Shown here piece by piece: positions 15,061 through 22,936 of a stretch of DNA of 64,000 nt. The position numbers and the translations under genes are program-made. The DNA lies in contig NZ_FNAI01000005.1 of the NCBI RefSeq assembly GCF_900101875.1, forward strand, positions 248,001 through 312,000, read 5' to 3'. The notes beneath the pieces are model-generated. The model was not told the DNA's origin. It saw only the letters and a list, made by a program, of their open reading frames with translations, and did not search any database. Origin of the DNA: Mucilaginibacter pineti (GTDB lineage: Bacteria; Bacteroidota; Bacteroidia; Sphingobacteriales; Sphingobacteriaceae). The number at the start of each line of letters is the position of its first letter. Positions within the stretch are counted from its first letter, which is position 1.

Positions 15061-17838
15061 ATGAATACAGAAGATCATATCTGGAACCTAACGGTTAAAA
15101 AAATGACCAATGAGGCATCCGGACAAGAACTTCTGGAGTTGGAGGAACTGCTGCAAAAAAATCCGCTGATAAAGACCAAGCTAAACATGCTGTTTAACTG
15201 GGCTAATGACGACACGGAACATCAGCAGGCCAACGAAACCATAGATTTGCTTTTAGGATTAAAAAACGCAAGCCGCACAACCGAAGACAAAATGCCGGAT
15301 TTTGATTTGATAAAAAACAAGATTGACAGAAAGCTAAACATTCAGCAACAAGCCATTGTCGCTATTAAAAAACAACCTTTAATTCACTTTGCTAATAACA
15401 TTGCCATGATAAAAAACTATTTGAAGATAGCTGTAAGGCAGTTACTTAAACAAAAAATGTATTCGGCCATAAAAATTGGCGGCTTTGCACTGAGTATTGC
15501 TGCCTGTCTTTTAATTGCCCTGTACATCCGCAACGAAACAAGCTTTGATAAATACTACCCCGAGAGCGACCGCCTGTACAGGCTCATAGGCGAGTACAAA
15601 GACGGAGGCAGGGATGAAAAAGGTGTGGATTTCCCGGCACCTATGGCCCTGGCCCTAAAGTCGGATTTTCCAGAAGTTGAAAACGCAGGCCGATTGATGC
15701 CCAACTCACTTTTTTGGGGTGCGGGCGCTAATGAGTTAAAGCGCGCCGATGCTGCCGACAATACCCATGAAGAAGGTTTTGCCTATGCCGATCAGCCATT
15801 TTTGGATATCCTGCACATCCCCATGCTTTTTGGCGATGCACGCCATGCCCTTACCGAGCCCCTAACTATGGTGATATCAAAGGATAAGGCCGATAAGTAT
15901 TTCCCGGGGCAAAACCCGGTTGGCAAGGTGATGTATTTAAATAACAACAAAGAAAAACCTTATCGCATTGCCGCTGTAATGCAAAACTTTCCGGCAACCT
16001 CGCATCTCCACTTTGATTTCCTGCTAACCCTTAAAGGAATTGAATTTTGGAATGGCGAGCAAAACTATTGGGGAGCGAGTAATTACAGCAATTATATTTT
16101 GCTAAAAAAAGGCACCAATATAGCACAGCTTGAAAAAAAGCTGACCGCCGGCATCCTTAAAACCTATGTAATACCCGAGATGATAAAAAGCGGCGACAAA
16201 AACGCCAGTACGGTAAGCAGCAAATCTTTTTTACATCTTCAACCTATCGGCGATATTAACCTAAAATCGTATGACATTCATGATGGCGCATCACATGGCG
16301 ATATGCGATTTATATGGCTTTTTGGCGCGGTGGCTGGTTTTATATTAGTTATAGCGTGTATAAATTTCATCAACTTGTCTACAGCCAAATCTGCCAACCG
16401 CGCAAAGGAAGTGGGCTTGCGTAAGGTTGTGGGGTCGCAGCGCAGCGGCCTTATAGCGCAGTTTTTAACCGAATCAATGCTCTTCAGCTTTCTATCGTTT
16501 GCGCTGGGGCTGGTTTTGGCCGCGGTATTGTTGCCCTACTTTAACGTACTGGCATCAAAATCACTTACTATGCCCTGGCAGGAATGGTGGCTTGTGCCCA
16601 CCATATTGATTGCAGCTATAGTTATTGGGGTTATAGCGGGAATATACCCGGCCTTTTACCTGTCATCTTTTAAACCTATCGAAGTATTGAAAGGAAAACT
16701 AAGCGTCGGCAGCAAAAGTTCGATACTACGCAACGGATTGGTTGTTTTTCAGTTCACTACATCTATAATCCTCATCATCAGTACGTTTATCATTTATAAC
16801 CAGATGAAATACATCCTCAACAAAAAAGTAGGATTTGAAAAAGACCAGGTTGTGATGATACAAGGCACCAATACCTTAGATAACCAGGTGCTGAGCTTTA
16901 AAAACGAACTACTAAAACTACCATCGGTAAAAAGTGCATCTATCAGCGATTTTCTGCCTGTATCTGGCACCAAACGCAACGGCAACATGTTTTATAATGA
17001 GGGTAAAAGAAAAGAAGAAGCTGGTGTTGGCTCGCAGTTTTGGGATATAGATGCCGATTATATTAAAACAATGGGTATGAAACTGGTTGCCGGGCGCAAT
17101 TTTAACCCTACTATGAAAACCGATTCGCAAGCGGTTATCATTAACCAAACCCTGGCCAACAAACTTAACCTTAAAAATCCCATTGGCAAACGGATCACCA
17201 ATTACGGCGCACCCATGCTGGTTATTGGCGTAGTGCAGGATTTTAATTTTGAATCTATGCGTGATGGTATCCAAGGTATGGTGTTTCATTTGAGCAACAG
17301 CCCTTCCATTGTATCGGTTAAGGTAAAAAGCAGCGATATGAAAAAGGCGCTGGCAGATATTACCGCTACCTGGAAAAGCTTTGCCCCTAATCAACCTATC
17401 CGTTACAATTTTATGGACGAACGTTTTGCCAGCATGTATGCCGATGTACAGCGCATGGGCCGCATATTCACCAGCTTTGCTATATTGGCTATTATAGTGG
17501 CCTGCCTGGGGCTGTTTGCCTTAGCCGCCTTTATGGCCGAGCAACGCGGTAAAGAAATTGGCATCCGTAAGGTATTAGGTGCAAGCACTGTCAATATCAC
17601 CCGGTTATTATCATTTGATTTTATAAAGCTTGTGTTTATAGCTATAGTTATAGCATCGCCAATAGCATGGTGGGCCATGACCAAATGGCTGCAGGATTTC
17701 ACCTACCGGATAAGCATTGGCTGGGAAATTTTTGCATTGGCAGGTATGGTGGCCATAGTGATAGCCCTGTTTACGGTGAGCTTTCAATCCATTAAAGCGG
17801 CGATAGCCAACCCTATAGATAGTTTAAGAAGCGAATAA
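15061..17838 (+). CDS. MacB/FtsX-type ABC transporter permease with a FecR-like N-terminal prefix
   Basis: A 925-residue protein. From residue 116 (MIKNYLKIAVRQLLKQKMYS) it is a standard Bacteroidota FtsX-family permease: TM1 at about 138-156, a periplasmic MacB core, FtsX block one at about 420-550 (ANRAKEVGLRKVVGSQRSGL), a second periplasmic core, and FtsX block two at about 800-920 (RGKEIGIRKVLGAS). Residues 1-100 are an extra cytoplasmic prefix whose start, IWNLTVKKMTNEASGQELLE, resembles the N-terminus of the FecR protein at 48614. No ATPase gene is adjacent. Substrate is unknown; such permeases often move lipoproteins or peptides or act in stress sensing. Confidence 0.85.
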   Translation: MNTEDHIWNLTVKKMTNEASGQELLELEELLQKNPLIKTKLNMLFNWANDDTEHQQANETIDLLLGLKNASRTTEDKMPDFDLIKNKIDRKLNIQQQAIVAIKKQPLIHFANNIAMIKNYLKIAVRQLLKQKMYSAIKIGGFALSIAACLLIALYIRNETSFDKYYPESDRLYRLIGEYKDGGRDEKGVDFPAPMALALKSDFPEVENAGRLMPNSLFWGAGANELKRADAADNTHEEGFAYADQPFLDILHIPMLFGDARHALTEPLTMVISKDKADKYFPGQNPVGKVMYLNNNKEKPYRIAAVMQNFPATSHLHFDFLLTLKGIEFWNGEQNYWGASNYSNYILLKKGTNIAQLEKKLTAGILKTYVIPEMIKSGDKNASTVSSKSFLHLQPIGDINLKSYDIHDGASHGDMRFIWLFGAVAGFILVIACINFINLSTAKSANRAKEVGLRKVVGSQRSGLIAQFLTESMLFSFLSFALGLVLAAVLLPYFNVLASKSLTMPWQEWWLVPTILIAAIVIGVIAGIYPAFYLSSFKPIEVLKGKLSVGSKSSILRNGLVVFQFTTSIILIISTFIIYNQMKYILNKKVGFEKDQVVMIQGTNTLDNQVLSFKNELLKLPSVKSASISDFLPVSGTKRNGNMFYNEGKRKEEAGVGSQFWDIDADYIKTMGMKLVAGRNFNPTMKTDSQAVIINQTLANKLNLKNPIGKRITNYGAPMLVIGVVQDFNFESMRDGIQGMVFHLSNSPSIVSVKVKSSDMKKALADITATWKSFAPNQPIRYNFMDERFASMYADVQRMGRIFTSFAILAIIVACLGLFALAAFMAEQRGKEIGIRKVLGASTVNITRLLSFDFIKLVFIAIVIASPIAWWAMTKWLQDFTYRISIGWEIFALAGMVAIVIALFTVSFQSIKAAIANPIDSLRSE

Positions 17839-17877
17839 GCTCCCGATATTTTCAAACCCAATTAACCTCACACAAAC

Positions 17878-17903
17878 AAGCCGGCCCATAAATGGACCGG
17901 CTT
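17878..17903 (+). terminator. Hairpin terminator after the ABC permease
   Basis: AAGCCGGCCCAT and ATGGACCGGCTT pair over 12 positions with one G-T mismatch around a 2-base loop and are followed by TTATTATT. The site lies between convergent genes, so it may stop transcription from both sides. Confidence 0.75.
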
Positions 17904-17931
17904 TATTATTGGACATATAGATAGCACCTGA

Positions 17932-19227
17932 CTATTTATTCTTTTCGGCCCATTGCTTTATGGCAGTGATAGCCTCGTACAATACACCTGCCTCGCCCCT
18001 GAAATCACCGGAGCCTTCTGGTTTGCCGGTTTGTACGTTGTACCACTCATAAAAACCTTTGTTGGCAATAACCCTGTCCAACATGGGCGACAGTTCATTA
18101 TAAGCATCTGTTGGCATATTGTATGATAGCAACGGGGCAATCATACGGCCGCCAAACCAAGTCCAGTCGCCACCGTTTTGATAATTGTAGGGGGCCATGT
18201 TAGGATACACTTCTTTTGGATACGGCGGGTAAACAGTAATACCAATGGTAGCATGTTTTTCTTTGGCTGCGGCAGCCAGCATTTGGCGGTTTATTTCCTT
18301 AACCTCGGCAGGTGTGTTAAACCCGGCCTGTATAGCGCAGATAGATCCGCCTAAATAAAGGATCTGGTCTTCATTAAAACTCGGCGGAAAAGGGCTCCCG
18401 TTTAAATAAATATGCGGGTGGTATTTTTGCGCTGTAGCATCCCACAAATGCTTACGCACATTTTTGGTGATGCCCGCTGACACCGCTGCCCAATTTTTTG
18501 TGCTTTTGTAGTTTTTGGGTTTCATGGCTATAAAATCATGAAGTGCCTTTACATACATAGCGTTATCATAAATATCTATACTCCACTTGGTCTTATCGTT
18601 AATGGCTACGCCCCAGCCACCTTCGGCCTGCACATCGCCCCAATCAATAGTGGTGGCGCCGGTTACCAAACCGTACTTTGCCGACCATCTATCTTTTTGA
18701 ATATAATTAAACGCATCTTCCATGCGCTGCAAAACGGTTCTATCGCCAATAACCTCATTAAGGATGGTGACATCACCGGTAACATCAATGTATTTTTTTA
18801 CGGCTTGTACCAATGACGATTCCTGATCGGTTTCCACGGTATTTTTATGTGCCGCCCAGCCACGCAATAACGGCGAATAACGATAGGCGTAACCTACATT
18901 AGCCGTGGCGCTGTCAACAACACCATCCACTATATTACCGTCTGCACCCTGGATCTTAAAAAACATCAGGAGCTTACTTTTTACCTCTTCTTTGGGATGC
19001 ATCTTTAGCGAGCCTTTAATAAATGTATTAAAATCCCTGATCCAAACTTCGGCATAGGATGTACCTGCCGAAAACCCAGAAAGCAACTTTAATCCACGCG
19101 TTTGTATAGTATCTAAGCGGGCATCAGCCAAAATAGTTTTTGCAAGCTGGGTATTGTTGGTTTGTGCCCGGGTGTTTAACGCACACGCAGATAATAGAAT
19201 AAGAAAAGCAGATAACGATCGCTTCAT
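17932..19227 (-). CDS. Secreted six-hairpin (alpha/alpha barrel) glycosidase-like protein
   Basis: The ATG at 19225-19227 gives 431 residues with a signal peptide (MKRSLSAFLILLSACALNTR). Repeated helical segments rich in Trp and Tyr, with acidic motifs SYAEVWIRDFNTFIKG, KNTVETDQESSLVQAV, TTIDWGDVQ, YNYQNGGDWTWFGGRM and GSGDFRGEAGVLYEA, resemble (alpha/alpha)6-barrel glycosidases such as the GH15, GH37, GH63 and debranching-enzyme groups. The exact family was not recognised. It is convergent with the permease and not linked to a SusC/D pair. Secretion and fold class are likely; the reaction is unknown. Confidence 0.65.
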   Translation of the reverse strand: MKRSLSAFLILLSACALNTRAQTNNTQLAKTILADARLDTIQTRGLKLLSGFSAGTSYAEVWIRDFNTFIKGSLKMHPKEEVKSKLLMFFKIQGADGNIVDGVVDSATANVGYAYRYSPLLRGWAAHKNTVETDQESSLVQAVKKYIDVTGDVTILNEVIGDRTVLQRMEDAFNYIQKDRWSAKYGLVTGATTIDWGDVQAEGGWGVAINDKTKWSIDIYDNAMYVKALHDFIAMKPKNYKSTKNWAAVSAGITKNVRKHLWDATAQKYHPHIYLNGSPFPPSFNEDQILYLGGSICAIQAGFNTPAEVKEINRQMLAAAAKEKHATIGITVYPPYPKEVYPNMAPYNYQNGGDWTWFGGRMIAPLLSYNMPTDAYNELSPMLDRVIANKGFYEWYNVQTGKPEGSGDFRGEAGVLYEAITAIKQWAEKNK

Positions 19228-19268
19228 AAATAAGGGAGTTAACGATAAATAGTTGGTTATGCAATAGC

Positions 19269-19286
19269 AAGTGAAAACAATCACTT
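19269..19286. promoter_or_regulatory. Crp/Fnr-type palindrome upstream of the six-hairpin glycosidase gene
   Basis: AAGTGAAAACAATCACTT has perfect 6-base arms and matches the general TGA-N6-TCA pattern of Crp/Fnr sites. It lies 42 bases upstream of the ATG at 19227. A Crp/Fnr-family gene is present at 25569, but a link is only a guess, since such sites arise by chance. Confidence 0.3.
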
Positions 19287-19504
19287 ATTATGTACAAACA
19301 TACATACATTAAATATATTTCCAAATTTACACAGAGGATTTTTGCAGAATTATTGAATGTTTGCTTGAGGTGCTTCTTAACTCTCCTCTTAACGATTTAT
19401 AAACTTAAAAAAATACGGTTGAATAAAGCACAATGCCCTATTATATAAATAATGAAAATGAAACCTTTTTAATTACTACAGGTTTTGCTTAATATAATCC
19501 TCTT

Positions 19505-19851
19505 ATGAAACCGCTATTTTTCACATTGGTCAATCACCTTCACTTGAAGGTGATACCCGACACACAGGTACACCTTGACGGGCGCCCGGTGATCAGCTAT
19601 AATTATAACGTTTATATAGACAGTGCCAAGGGTGATCTACATCCGCATTAAGTAAAAAGCCAATTGCAGATAAGGTAAAAGATCCGGATTATTTAGGCAA
19701 TATAGCCTTTGAAAAACCCGATCATTTATTCACCTACACCTCCGGCACGAAACAGGAACTAACTAACGACGAAGTAGAGGAACTGATTGAGAATTTAAGC
19801 CGCGTAAGAAATAACCCTGCTTTATGGCGAGCGAGTGATGAGGATTATTAA
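19505..19851 (+). pseudogene. Frameshifted small gene of unknown function
   Basis: A frame from ATG 19505 reads MKPLFFTLVNHLHLKVIPDT and runs to a stop at 19649-19651. The neighbouring -1 frame is open from about 19636 to TAA 19849-19851 and reads KKPIADKVKDPDYLGNIAFE, then PDHLFTYTSGTKQELTNDEV, with protein-like composition. Joined near 19636-19651 they make one product of about 115 residues. A single-base insertion, a sequencing error or programmed frameshifting would each explain this. The product was not recognised. The second part is followed after 6 bases by the convergent PNPOx-like gene. Confidence 0.5.
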
Positions 19852-19857
19852 GATACT

Positions 19858-20403
19858 CTACTTCAATGCAGTAGGCAAACCATCCAAACTAACCAGGTTC
19901 TTTTCCTGTTTGTAAGCTTCCAATCCGTTGGGGCCTTTGTTGGCGGCCCATTTATAGGCCTGGTCGCGCTCGCCAATGTAGTTATAATACGGTACGCTGA
20001 AACCACATGATGTTTGCACCTGGTATATATCGGCTACTATAATCTGCCGGGTGGCCAGCAGAATTTCGAAATTGGGCGCCAAAACCGGCCATTCCTCATC
20101 GCCGGGTAAAATGGCATAACCCTTGCCATAAAGCCGCAGGATATTGGGTGGCCCATCAAAGGCGCAAAACATAAAAGTAATGCGGCCATTCTCCAAAATA
20201 TGGGCCGATGTTTCGTTACCACTTCCAATAAGATCCATATAGGCTACCCGCGTTGCGGATAGTACCTTAAAACAATCAAGCCCCTTTGGCGACAGGTTTA
20301 CGTGCCCATCGGCACTAAGCGGGGCCGAACCCACAAAAAACATTTTTTGCTTTTCAATAAAGGCGCGGTGCGGGGGCTGTATGTCATCAAAAAACTTGCC
20401 CAT
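19858..20403 (-). CDS. Pyridoxamine 5'-phosphate oxidase-family protein
   Basis: A 181-residue protein with the FMN-binding split-barrel pattern: FFVGSAPLSADGHVNLSPKG, then GSGNETSAHILENGRITFMF and CAFDGPPNILRLYGKGYAI. This is the heme-utilisation/PNPOx-like branch often annotated as general stress protein, not the biosynthetic PdxH. Flavin-dependent redox activity is likely and the substrate is unknown. Same strand as the siderophore-interacting flavoprotein (98-base gap) and the AraC regulator, which suggests a small redox or iron-related cluster. Confidence 0.85.
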   Translation of the reverse strand: MGKFFDDIQPPHRAFIEKQKMFFVGSAPLSADGHVNLSPKGLDCFKVLSATRVAYMDLIGSGNETSAHILENGRITFMFCAFDGPPNILRLYGKGYAILPGDEEWPVLAPNFEILLATRQIIVADIYQVQTSCGFSVPYYNYIGERDQAYKWAANKGPNGLEAYKQEKNLVSLDGLPTALK

Positions 20404-20501
20404 GATGTAATGTATTTAACTTATTTAAAGTTAAGCATTATTGCCAAATACTATATTGATAAATAGTTAAGTACAGGCTAAATTACCGTTAAGCAAGGAG
20501 G

Positions 20502-21212
20502 CTACGACCAAAATCCCTGCACCTTAATTTGCCCCGATGGGTAACCCTGCCCTTTAAGCATTTTTCGCAGTTGCGCTACCATAGTATTATTACCTGCAAG
20601 ATAAAAAACGGTATTATCCAAACTGTAATGCTGGTTGAGCACCCATTCAATAAGGCTATGGTGACCAAACATATCTTTCCGGGCAACCGGCTCCAGCGGC
20701 GACCAAAAATATTCGTTAAACAGTTTGCGGTGATGCTCGTTACCTATCACAATACCGCCCGAAAAGCGGGTATTGGGCAAAACCATTTGCTGCAGCGCCA
20801 GCAGGTGCCCCATGCTGCTTTCATCGCCAAGGGCAACAACGGCCGATGTAGCGGTGGGGCTTTGATGGGTGGTGCCTGTTTTAAGGTAGCTTACCGTATC
20901 GCCTTTAATAAGGTTGCGCGCCCAGTTACTGCCGGGGCCGCTGTGCGCCGCATCAACATAAATGGTACAGGTGCGGGTTTCAGCATCCCAGCCCGATGGG
21001 GTGTAATCGCGGTAGGTAAGGTCAGCAACTTTAAATTTTATATAGGGGATCTCATTCCATTGGCTCATTTCGGCAGAGGGCAGGTGCAGATCTATCTCAA
21101 TAATGGTGGATGGTTCCCATAGCCTTATATCAAGTACGCGCCCTGTTTGCAGTCGGTTCTCAAACAACCTGCCTGCCTTTTTCTTCAGTTTTTGTAAAGT
21201 GGATGTTTCCAT
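20502..21212 (-). CDS. Siderophore-interacting protein (FAD-dependent ferric-siderophore reductase)
   Basis: A 236-residue cytoplasmic flavoprotein of the SIP/ViuB family. The FAD motif RDYTP (68-72), the phosphate-binding GPGSNWA (92-98) and the NAD(P)H-domain ALGDESSMG (about 127-135) are in order, with a C-terminal helix region NTMVAQLRKML. Family members reduce Fe(III) in imported siderophores. The AraC-type gene 74 bases upstream on the same strand is the probable regulator, a pairing common in Bacteroidota. Confidence 0.88.
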   Translation of the reverse strand: METSTLQKLKKKAGRLFENRLQTGRVLDIRLWEPSTIIEIDLHLPSAEMSQWNEIPYIKFKVADLTYRDYTPSGWDAETRTCTIYVDAAHSGPGSNWARNLIKGDTVSYLKTGTTHQSPTATSAVVALGDESSMGHLLALQQMVLPNTRFSGGIVIGNEHHRKLFNEYFWSPLEPVARKDMFGHHSLIEWVLNQHYSLDNTVFYLAGNNTMVAQLRKMLKGQGYPSGQIKVQGFWS

Positions 21213-21286
21213 GTTATTATTTTAATAATACAAAGAAACACGGTATTTACCCCTGCAGCAATGGCAGCCTTGCGGTAATGATTGGA

Positions 21287-22138
21287 CTATTTACGGTAAC
21301 TACTTCTAAAGCTTAACGGCGTAATGCCCTCCGCTTTCTTAAATAACCGCGAAAAATAAGCATGATCTTCGTAACCCAGGTCGTGGGCTATTTCCTTTAC
21401 ATTCATTTCGGTATAATACAGCAGGCGCTTGGCTTCTAATATAACTTCCTGCTGAATCCAGTAGCTTACCGAAAAGCCGGTTATTTTTTTCAGTGCTTCA
21501 TTAAGGTATGTTTCTGATACATTCAACATACCCGCATAGGCAGAGGGGCTTTTTACCTTGCGGATGTGCAAAGCCAATAGCTTTTTAAACTGCTGCGCCA
21601 ATTGCGATGGGCGGGAGCTTTGCAAGCGCTTATCATTAAGCTGACTATAGCAACCTGCGGCCATACCAACAAATGATTGCAGCAAGGAATGCACCACCGG
21701 CAAATAAAACGGATTTTTATCGTCCTCAAAATATTTTTCATAGAGCAGCGAAAGCACATCCTGGCATTGTTTAAGCTGCTGCGGATTTAAGGAAAAAGGC
21801 TGCTGCAATTGCAAGTGATCTTCAAACACCTGCTGATAATCTGGTGTAACAAGCAACGAATCGACAGCAAGGAACCAACCGTAAGAAACCCCGGCATTGA
21901 TACGGTGATGCACCTGGCCTGGCAACAGGTAATACAATGAACCCGCTACAAAGGCAAATTCCTGAAAATCGACCATAAGGGACGCTGAACCGCTTTCTAA
22001 AACAAAAAATATGTAATGGTCATCGCGGTGTGCGCCCAGCGTATCTTCTTCGTCGGGTTCATCACCCGGAACAAAATGCCATATATCCAGGCCCGAGCTT
22101 ACCCGCTCTTTTAACTGATGTACAGGAATATCTTTCAT
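21287..22138 (-). CDS. AraC-family transcriptional regulator
   Basis: The ATG at 22136-22138 gives 283 residues beginning MKDIPVHQLKERVSSGLDIW; a TTG five codons earlier is less likely. An N-terminal cupin-type sensor domain (about 20-140, DDHYIFFVLESGSASLMVDF) is followed by a C-terminal double HTH with the signature HDLGYEDHAYFSRLFKKAEG and ITPLSFRSSYR. It probably controls the siderophore-interacting gene just downstream and perhaps itself. The ligand is unknown. Confidence 0.9.
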   Translation of the reverse strand: MKDIPVHQLKERVSSGLDIWHFVPGDEPDEEDTLGAHRDDHYIFFVLESGSASLMVDFQEFAFVAGSLYYLLPGQVHHRINAGVSYGWFLAVDSLLVTPDYQQVFEDHLQLQQPFSLNPQQLKQCQDVLSLLYEKYFEDDKNPFYLPVVHSLLQSFVGMAAGCYSQLNDKRLQSSRPSQLAQQFKKLLALHIRKVKSPSAYAGMLNVSETYLNEALKKITGFSVSYWIQQEVILEAKRLLYYTEMNVKEIAHDLGYEDHAYFSRLFKKAEGITPLSFRSSYRK

Positions 22139-22256
22139 GAAATGTAGCTGCAAGTTAGGCTATTTGGTTAAAAAAAGTTAAAAACTGGTGGTAAAATTCA
22201 AATCGTCAATTATATGCCGAATATTTGCTGTTGCATTATTTCAATCCTCAATAAAA

Positions 22257-22880
22257 ATGAAACCGCTTTTATCGCTATTGATCCTCTTATTGCTTGGCAA
22301 CTGTTTAAAAGCCCAAAGCAATAACGATATTACCATAAACATTAGCGCACATCCTGTATTAAACCGGAATGAATTTTTGATTGATATTACCCGGCATAAC
22401 AACGTAATAACACTGGCCTATACGGTGTTGGATAGTATAAGCTATACCAACCTGAATAATAACCCACGTTTTGTGACTCTTGCCTCAGGGATAAAAGCAA
22501 AAAATCTTGATAATGCTACCGCGCAAACTATGCAGGCTGAGATAAATACACTGATAAAAAAACAATCATACTATAGCCGCGATAGTATAATTATTAATGC
22601 AGAAACAGATACCGCCTATACTAATCTGCTCAATAAAATAGGAGCAGCAAGTACCAGCGTTCTTGAAAACACCGAAGTAAATAAGCACCGTCATGTTTTA
22701 GATGGCATACAATTCAGGTTCAGCATCAGCACTGCTAATACAAACCGCGAAATATTTGCCCATTCGCCAAACGCAGCGTCGCATCCATTGTTGTACAATT
22801 TGATAGAAGAAACCCTGGGCATGTACCGTAAGTTAAAAGGTGATACCTTTTTAACCAAATACAAAACAGGCTATTATTAA
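22257..22880 (+). CDS. Secreted protein of unknown function
   Basis: The ATG at 22257 gives 207 residues with a signal peptide (MKPLLSLLILLLLGNCLKAQ); the in-frame upstream start would add 23 residues before it and is rejected. The mature part is a mixed polar sequence (NDITINISAHPVLNRNEFLI, HRHVLDGIQFRFSISTANTN) without a domain I recognise. It is divergent from the AraC regulator and ends at a terminator shared with the FISUMP gene. Periplasmic or outer-membrane location is likely. Confidence 0.7.
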   Translation: MKPLLSLLILLLLGNCLKAQSNNDITINISAHPVLNRNEFLIDITRHNNVITLAYTVLDSISYTNLNNNPRFVTLASGIKAKNLDNATAQTMQAEINTLIKKQSYYSRDSIIINAETDTAYTNLLNKIGAASTSVLENTEVNKHRHVLDGIQFRFSISTANTNREIFAHSPNAASHPLLYNLIEETLGMYRKLKGDTFLTKYKTGYY

Positions 22881-22888
22881 ACAGCAAA

Positions 22889-22908
22889 CCCCGCCAAAAA
22901 TGGCAGGG
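22889..22908. terminator. Bidirectional hairpin terminator
   Basis: CCCCGCCA and TGGCAGGG form an 8-position stem with one mismatch around an AAAA loop, followed on the plus strand by CTATTTATTT. It lies between two convergent genes ending at 22880 and 22937. Confidence 0.65.
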
Positions 22909-22936
22909 CTATTTATTTAGGTTTTAATGCTTCCCG

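Noticed and set aside
15406..17838. Shorter permease starting at residue 116
   Set aside because: Possible by comparison with ordinary permeases, but the upstream 115 codons are open, in frame and resemble a FecR N-terminus, so the long form is preferred.
22139..22153. TTG start five codons upstream of the AraC regulator ATG
   Set aside because: No support from family length; the ATG at 22138 gives a normal AraC protein.
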